From: JBBIWA01 sp037439425
GTDB lineage: Bacteria; Acidobacteriota; Blastocatellia; RBC074
Assembly: GCA_037439425.1 (NCBI GenBank)
Contig: JBBIWA010000135.1
Coordinates: 1-5,365, forward strand
Length of the DNA stretch: 5,365 bases
Direction: 5' to 3'
Shown: piece after piece, positions 1 through 5,365 of the stretch
Numbering within the stretch: the first letter of the stretch is position 1
How the letters are laid out: every line of letters starts with the position of its first letter
Notes under the pieces: generated by a model
The model's database searches: none
Told to the model about the DNA's origin: nothing
Seen by the model: only the letters and a program-made list of their open reading frames with translations
Translations under genes and position numbers: made by a program

Positions 1-2
1 CT

Positions 3-617
3 GCCGAAGTGATCGAGCAGCGCGAGTACGTTGACCCGCTAGAACAGACCACCGACTGGTTCAACGTCATCCACTGGGCGATGGGCGAACCTATGGTGGA
101 CAAGAACCGAGTAGGCTTACGCGGATCAAGTTATTCCGGCGGCCACGTGGTCTACGTCGCAGCCCGTGACCCGCGCGTCAAAGCTATCGTCGCTCAGGTG
201 GCCGCCATGGATTCGCGGCCCAAAGCGATCACCACACTCGCGGGCAGCGAAGCTGAACAATTAAGACTTGCCTATGAAGAAGCGACCAAACAAGCGCGCG
301 GCGAGATCGGCTATCCGCCGCCGCGCCAGCGCGTAATCGGCAATCTGGTGGGCGCGCCGATCCGTGATAAGCTGTTGCGCTACGCACCAGTCGAGGATGC
401 ACCACTGCTCAAGCACTGCGCGGCACTCTTCATTGATGCCGAGAAGGAAGAACTGTTCGACATCAAAGATCACGCCAAGCTGGCTTACGAGCGCGCGACG
501 GGGCCGAAGAAGTACGTCCTTATCCCTGGCATCACGCACTACGGCATCTACACGACGGCGCGCGAGCAGGCGATCAAGCTCGCTATCGAATGGTTCGATC
601 AGCACTTGAAGAAGTGA
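3..617 (+). CDS. Alpha/beta hydrolase, C-terminal part (dienelactone hydrolase / CocE-X-Pro peptidase-like), 5' truncated
   Basis: The frame is open to the left edge, so the true start lies outside the window; the GTG at 9 is only the first in-window start codon, and residue numbers below count from it. The nucleophile elbow is GSSYSGG, with Ser41 (codon 129-131) the likely nucleophile; the G-x-S-Y-x-G pattern is that of the CocE/X-Pro dipeptidyl-peptidase and dienelactone-hydrolase-like branches. A C-terminal GITHYGIY supplies the likely catalytic His177. The acid would come from the segment FIDAEKEEL (141-149), where Asp143 or a Glu at 147/148 are candidates. The end, IEWFDQHLKK, is the usual last helix of such hydrolases, so the C-terminus is complete at TGA 615-617. 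Substrate cannot be told. The gene converges on the minus-strand genes and is probably not functionally linked to them. Fold is confident; subfamily is not. Confidence 0.85.
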   Translation, partial: AEVIEQREYVDPLEQTTDWFNVIHWAMGEPMVDKNRVGLRGSSYSGGHVVYVAARDPRVKAIVAQVAAMDSRPKAITTLAGSEAEQLRLAYEEATKQARGEIGYPPPRQRVIGNLVGAPIRDKLLRYAPVEDAPLLKHCAALFIDAEKEELFDIKDHAKLAYERATGPKKYVLIPGITHYGIYTTAREQAIKLAIEWFDQHLKK

Positions 618-686
618 CCGCAGAGCGCAGATGGAAGGAAGGGAGCCAGCGAGATCAATGCGCCACGTCTGGCAATATAGTGAACC

Positions 687-758
687 TCATAATCGCGCCT
701 GCCGCAGCCACAATGTATTACTGATCACGAACACTGAGCTGAAGCTCATCGCCGCTGT
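687..758 (-). pseudogene. 3'-end remnant of a second Cu+ P-type ATPase gene
   Basis: The minus strand here reads AAMSFSSVFVISN, then TLWLRQARL and TGA. This is the last transmembrane helix (TM8) of a P1B-1 copper ATPase, including the MxxSSxxVxxN copper-site signature. Aligned to the end of the intact pump at 2819-5281 it matches 17 of the last 22 residues, and a hand count gives 46 of 66 identical bases (690-755 against 2822-2887). Both end at a stop in the same place. Similarity stops abruptly at about 756-760, where the sequence becomes the 3' end of the TOPRIM gene. Nothing else of this pump (CPC, DKTGT, GDGxND) is present nearby, so it is a fragment and not a gene. At ~70% DNA identity it comes from a diverged paralogue or orthologue, not a recent copy of the neighbour. 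Confidence 0.85.
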
Positions 759-1504
759 CTCGAAGGATCTAGCAGCGGTAGCAGTTGTGTTTCGACCTCC
801 TCGATGAACTCTTTGAGATAGGTCCCCCCTCCTCGTTCGCGGAGTATGGAGAGAGGTGTTTTGGTCCAGCACTCTTGCTCGCGACTGAAATCTCCACCGG
901 TCAGGCGCTCAACGATACGCTTCAGATCTCGCTCAGGCGAATCGGTTTTAGTGTGGGAGCGCAGGCGCTCCGCCTGTTTGCAAGGATCGAACCCCAGCTC
1001 TTGACGAAGAGATTCGAGATCTTGCTTTTCTCGCCTTCCTTTACAAACAAACCCGTTCAGTACCCAAGCTTCACGCTTCGGATTGGGAGTGGCTACAATG
1101 ACTTCCACTTTTCCCTGCGCTCCGCTTCTGGCTTGCAATATTCCATCTCTTCGCTCTGGCTGGTCATCTAGATCGCGGGCCAGAACCAGTGCGCCAATCA
1201 CGCGAGTCTCTTGCGCTCGGAGAGATAATGCGATTGCCTTCCGGCTTTGCGCACAGTCAACTCCTTGTGGTTGTCCTTGAATATGGCCGAGGTAGCGTGG
1301 AAGTTTGTATTTCACCCCCAGGTCACGTATCTCTGCCCGCTTGGTGTAAGAAGTACCCGACTCAAAACCGGACCACCGGCACAAGCTTGGTAGGAGATTT
1401 TCATCAATCCACTGAGAGCCCCCCTCCAGAAAAACCCGGTCGGCCAGCGAACGGATGTGGCGAGCGTCTGCCTCTGCTTCCGCCACGATAATAAACTTAA
1501 GCAT
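746..1504 (-). CDS. TOPRIM-like protein (DUF4276-like), partner of the adjacent ATPase
   Basis: A 252-aa protein with a compact TOPRIM-like core. The N-terminal strand FIIVAEAEAD carries the expected Glu9 and Asp13. A second strand, GALVLARDLDD, carries a DxD at Asp111/Asp113. IVATPNPKREAWVLNG (136-151) follows, resembling the E-x-W-(L) motif of DUF4276-type proteins. In TOPRIM enzymes the Glu and DxD bind metal for phosphodiester cleavage, so a nuclease or nuclease-like effector is inferred. The C-terminal third is helical and charged, with no recognised domain. The start ATG (1502-1504) overlaps the ATPase end by 8 bp and has a strong GGAGGAGG Shine-Dalgarno, so the two are translationally coupled. 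The last residues (about RQRR) and the TGA at 746-748 overlap the copA remnant, so the native tail may have been altered. It is not the same family as AriB as far as can be judged by eye; a structure comparison would decide. Confidence 0.75.
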   Translation of the reverse strand: MLKFIIVAEAEADARHIRSLADRVFLEGGSQWIDENLLPSLCRWSGFESGTSYTKRAEIRDLGVKYKLPRYLGHIQGQPQGVDCAQSRKAIALSLRAQETRVIGALVLARDLDDQPERRDGILQARSGAQGKVEVIVATPNPKREAWVLNGFVCKGRREKQDLESLRQELGFDPCKQAERLRSHTKTDSPERDLKRIVERLTGGDFSREQECWTKTPLSILRERGGGTYLKEFIEEVETQLLPLLDPSRQRR

Positions 1505-2600
1505 TCACCTCCTCCACTGGCACGTGATCTTTAATCACCCAGGCCTCACCCTCCGCATCCCAAAGTTCACCGGTCGTAAGCACTGAAAGTGCGCGTTCGG
1601 CATCCGGGTGCTCGCTCAGCCGCTTGGCATGGCTAACTCCTTCTTTGTCAGTTGCCACCACCCACACATCCTTCGCATCCAATTCATCAACGATGTAAGG
1701 AGAATGACTAGTGAGCAGAATCTGTCGCTTGTACTTCTCGGCAAACTCCTTAAGTAACCGCATCAACCCTCGCTGAGCAGAGGGATGAATTCCTTGCTCT
1801 ACGTCATCAAGCAGAACGAGTTGTGGCGATGAAGATTCCCCAAGCAGGGTGAGTAACCCTAGTAGTAGCAGAGTGCCACCGCTCATCGCATGCGCAGGAA
1901 CCGAATCGGCACTCACCGTATCAAAGACAAGTTCATAAAATAGTTTTGGCTGACATTTATCTATGAACAGATAAGTTTGTCTCGCTCTCACTCTCTTGAT
2001 TACGGGTACGACCGTGCGCAATGCTTCTTCAATTGCTCGATGACGCTCTGGCTCAGACAAAATCAACGAGGCGACCACGGCAGCTAATCTGCCGCCATCA
2101 GGAGATAGTTTCGGCGGTATTTCATCCGGGGCGGACGGCTGAGAAAGCATCTTCGGGGAAGCCCTGAGAATGGCCGCCTGTCCAAGTTCCCGGGTCAAGG
2201 CGTTGGGGAGCAGGCCTGATAAATATCCCTGAAATTCCTGACTACCAGATTGGTCTTGCCATTTCCAGTAGATGCTTGCCCGCCAATTCCTTTGCTGGCT
2301 GGGATCGAATGCTGAAGTAGCAAACGTGACTGTCACCTCCCAGGGCTGCTCCAGTTCCAGGCTGCCCTTAGCTCCTATAGAAAACTCGTGGCCCCAGTTC
2401 CGCACTAGCGAGTCAAGAGCCATCTCGCCGCTGAAGACCTTCCCGACCTCCTTGTTCACCAGACCACACAGCCCATAAGCAGCCTGCAATAGTGCCGTCT
2501 TTCCCCCACTATTGGGCCCAATCAACGCAGTGACCCGATCAAGGGTGATCGTCGTGTCTCTGTGGCACTTGAAGTTTTTTACTGAAATCTGCTCAATCAT
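1497..2600 (-). CDS. AAA/ABC-type ATPase, OLD/RecF-like (AAA15/AAA_21 group), candidate defence ATPase
   Basis: A 367-aa protein counted from the ATG at 2598-2600. It begins MIEQISVKNFKCHRDTTI, the classic opening of OLD/RecF/SMC-like ATPases. Walker A is GPNSGGKT (28-35); the ABC signature is MSGGT (239-243); Walker B is LVLLDD (261-266) followed by VEQGIHP; the switch histidine is in LLTSHSP (His299). The position usually held by the catalytic Glu after Walker B is Asp266, while Glu268 is kept. The end contains TGELWDAEGEAWV, a motif common in stand-alone ATPases of this group. There is no fused TOPRIM domain; that role appears to be played by the next gene, overlapping by 8 bp. The family senses or clamps DNA or phage proteins in systems such as OLD, Gabija, PARIS and AbiL; a role here is inferred from architecture. 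A TTG at 2652-2654 would add 18 residues and has a weak AGAAGG upstream, but the extension is unlike the family. Confidence 0.85.
   Translation of the reverse strand: MIEQISVKNFKCHRDTTITLDRVTALIGPNSGGKTALLQAAYGLCGLVNKEVGKVFSGEMALDSLVRNWGHEFSIGAKGSLELEQPWEVTVTFATSAFDPSQQRNWRASIYWKWQDQSGSQEFQGYLSGLLPNALTRELGQAAILRASPKMLSQPSAPDEIPPKLSPDGGRLAAVVASLILSEPERHRAIEEALRTVVPVIKRVRARQTYLFIDKCQPKLFYELVFDTVSADSVPAHAMSGGTLLLLGLLTLLGESSSPQLVLLDDVEQGIHPSAQRGLMRLLKEFAEKYKRQILLTSHSPYIVDELDAKDVWVVATDKEGVSHAKRLSEHPDAERALSVLTTGELWDAEGEAWVIKDHVPVEEVNA
1508..1515 (-). promoter_or_regulatory. Shine-Dalgarno of the TOPRIM gene, inside the ATPase 3' end
   Basis: The minus strand reads GGAGGAGG, then TGA, then ATG. The first GGAGG (1511-1515) lies 6 nt from the ATG at 1504, an ideal spacing. 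It is embedded in the Glu-Glu-Val codons at the end of the ATPase, so the TOPRIM gene is translated right after, or re-initiated by, ribosomes finishing the ATPase. This settles the TOPRIM start. Confidence 0.8.
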
Positions 2601-2654
2601 AGGCGAAAGCTGGTAGCCAACTAGCTTGGTGCTCAAAATCCCCTGGATGGTCAA

Positions 2655-2797
2655 TTAGCTTACACCTTCTTCTTGCAGCTTGGCTAGTTCTTCCTCGCTC
2701 AGTTGGCAGCAGACTACACTAAACTGCTCGCCAGGCAGCAGCCCAATTCACTGAGGTCCCGTTTAGCCTCTCTCTCAACTCCTATGGGCAAGTCGTA
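2655..2797 (-). pseudogene. Possible frameshifted small coding remnant upstream of the ATPase
   Basis: Two overlapping minus-strand frames without usual start codons join into one plausible peptide. One (2797 down to a TAG at 2714-2716) reads YDLPIGVEREAKRDLSELG before drifting into unlikely sequence. The other (2747 down to the TAA at 2655-2657) reads LLPGEQFSVV, CCQL, then SEEELAKLQEEGVS. A single indel near the GGGCTGCTGCC tract (about 2733-2743) would connect them into a ~47-residue charged, helical C-terminal piece. Its stop directly abuts the alternative TTG start of the ATPase (TAATTG), which would suit translational coupling to an upstream small gene. I do not recognise the family. 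It could equally be non-coding sequence that is open by chance. Confidence 0.3.
2665..2670 (-). promoter_or_regulatory. Possible ribosome binding site for the alternative TTG start of the ATPase
   Basis: AGAAGG lies 10 nt upstream of TTG 2652-2654 on the minus strand. The ATG at 2600 has no clear Shine-Dalgarno before it. Thus the ribosome site favours the TTG, while family alignment favours the ATG; the choice stays open. Confidence 0.3.
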
Positions 2798-2818
2798 TCA
2801 GAAAGCCAACGGCAAGTC

Positions 2819-2821
<3 letters not shown>
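2787..2821. repeat. Short imperfect direct repeat at the copA stop codon
   Basis: GGCAAGTCGTA at 2787-2797 and GGCAAGTCTTA at 2811-2821 match in 10 of 11 bases, 24 bp apart start to start. The second copy ends on the copA stop codon. It is too short to be called an attachment site and has no match noticed at the other end of the ATPase-TOPRIM unit. Confidence 0.35.
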
Positions 2822-5277
<2,456 letters not shown>

Positions 5278-5281
<4 letters not shown>

Positions 5282-5365
5282 TGCAATTCCTCCCTGATTA
5301 CGGCGAAGGCAGCTTGTTGAAGGCTACAGCCAATTCCTTCACGGTTATCTTCCGTCTCTTTCCCA
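5278..5365 (-). CDS. Possible C-terminal end of a gene upstream of copA, cut by the window edge
   Basis: The minus strand upstream of copA is open from the right edge to a TGA at 5278-5280 that overlaps the copA ATG as ATGA; it gives 28 residues ending AAFAVIREELQ. A second open frame from the edge reads GKRRKITVKELAVAFNKLPSP and stops at a TAA 16 nt before the copA ATG, also a normal operon spacing. I cannot tell which, if either, is real. No family is recognised from so few residues. Either would make copA a downstream gene of an operon and not its first gene. Confidence 0.35.
5289..5294 (-). promoter_or_regulatory. Shine-Dalgarno of copA
   Basis: GGGAGG on the minus strand lies 7 nt before the ATG at 5281. 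This fixes the start of the 820-residue product and places the whole YHS domain within the protein. Confidence 0.8.

Noticed and set aside
603..616. Hairpin CACTT-GAAG-AAGTG at the hydrolase stop codon as a terminator
   Set aside because: The stem is only 5 bp, overlaps the last codons and is not followed by a T-run, so it is not convincing as an intrinsic terminator.
687..872. A 61-residue minus-strand frame as a real small gene
   Set aside because: Only its last ~24 codons resemble a protein (the copper ATPase end); the earlier part is an out-of-frame reading of the TOPRIM gene.
785..1491. Plus-strand open frames across the TOPRIM gene (785-1171, 1083-1280, 1189-1491)
   Set aside because: They lie antisense to a gene with recognised motifs, show no domain of their own, and are best explained as shadows.

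Overview
The window is an ordinary-looking bacterial chromosome segment from an environmental organism of moderate GC. It contains no RNA genes, transposase, integrase or CRISPR array. The copper ATPase with a YHS domain and two HMBD modules resembles those of soil and thermal Acidobacteriota, Planctomycetota and similar lineages. That assignment is only an impression, since there is no marker gene here.

Layout. (1) Positions 3-617, + strand: the C-terminal part of an alpha/beta hydrolase, cut by the left edge. (2) Positions 618-686: a short convergent spacer with nothing recognisable. (3) Positions 687-758, - strand: the last ~24 codons of a second, diverged Cu+ P-type ATPase gene, present only as a 3'-end remnant. 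(4) Positions 746-2600, - strand: a tightly coupled two-gene unit, an AAA/ABC-type ATPase (OLD/RecF-like, without a fused nuclease) followed by a small TOPRIM-like protein, overlapping by 8 bp. (5) Positions 2655-2797: a gap with what looks like a frameshifted small coding remnant. (6) Positions 2819-5281, - strand: a complete 820-aa Cu+-exporting P1B-1 ATPase. (7) Positions 5278-5365: the end of an upstream reading frame, cut by the right edge.

How it fits together. The P-type ATPase is a copper detoxification pump. The ATPase plus TOPRIM pair has the architecture of two-gene conflict systems such as PARIS (AriA/AriB) and AbiL, and is a candidate anti-phage module; nothing here proves that function. 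The most unusual observation is positional: the pair lies exactly between two copper-ATPase 3' ends that are only ~70% identical at the DNA level. The last residues and stop codon of the TOPRIM gene are made of sequence belonging to the remnant pump gene. The simplest reading is that the module replaced most of a second copA-like gene in a tandem pair, or arrived together with the intact copA.
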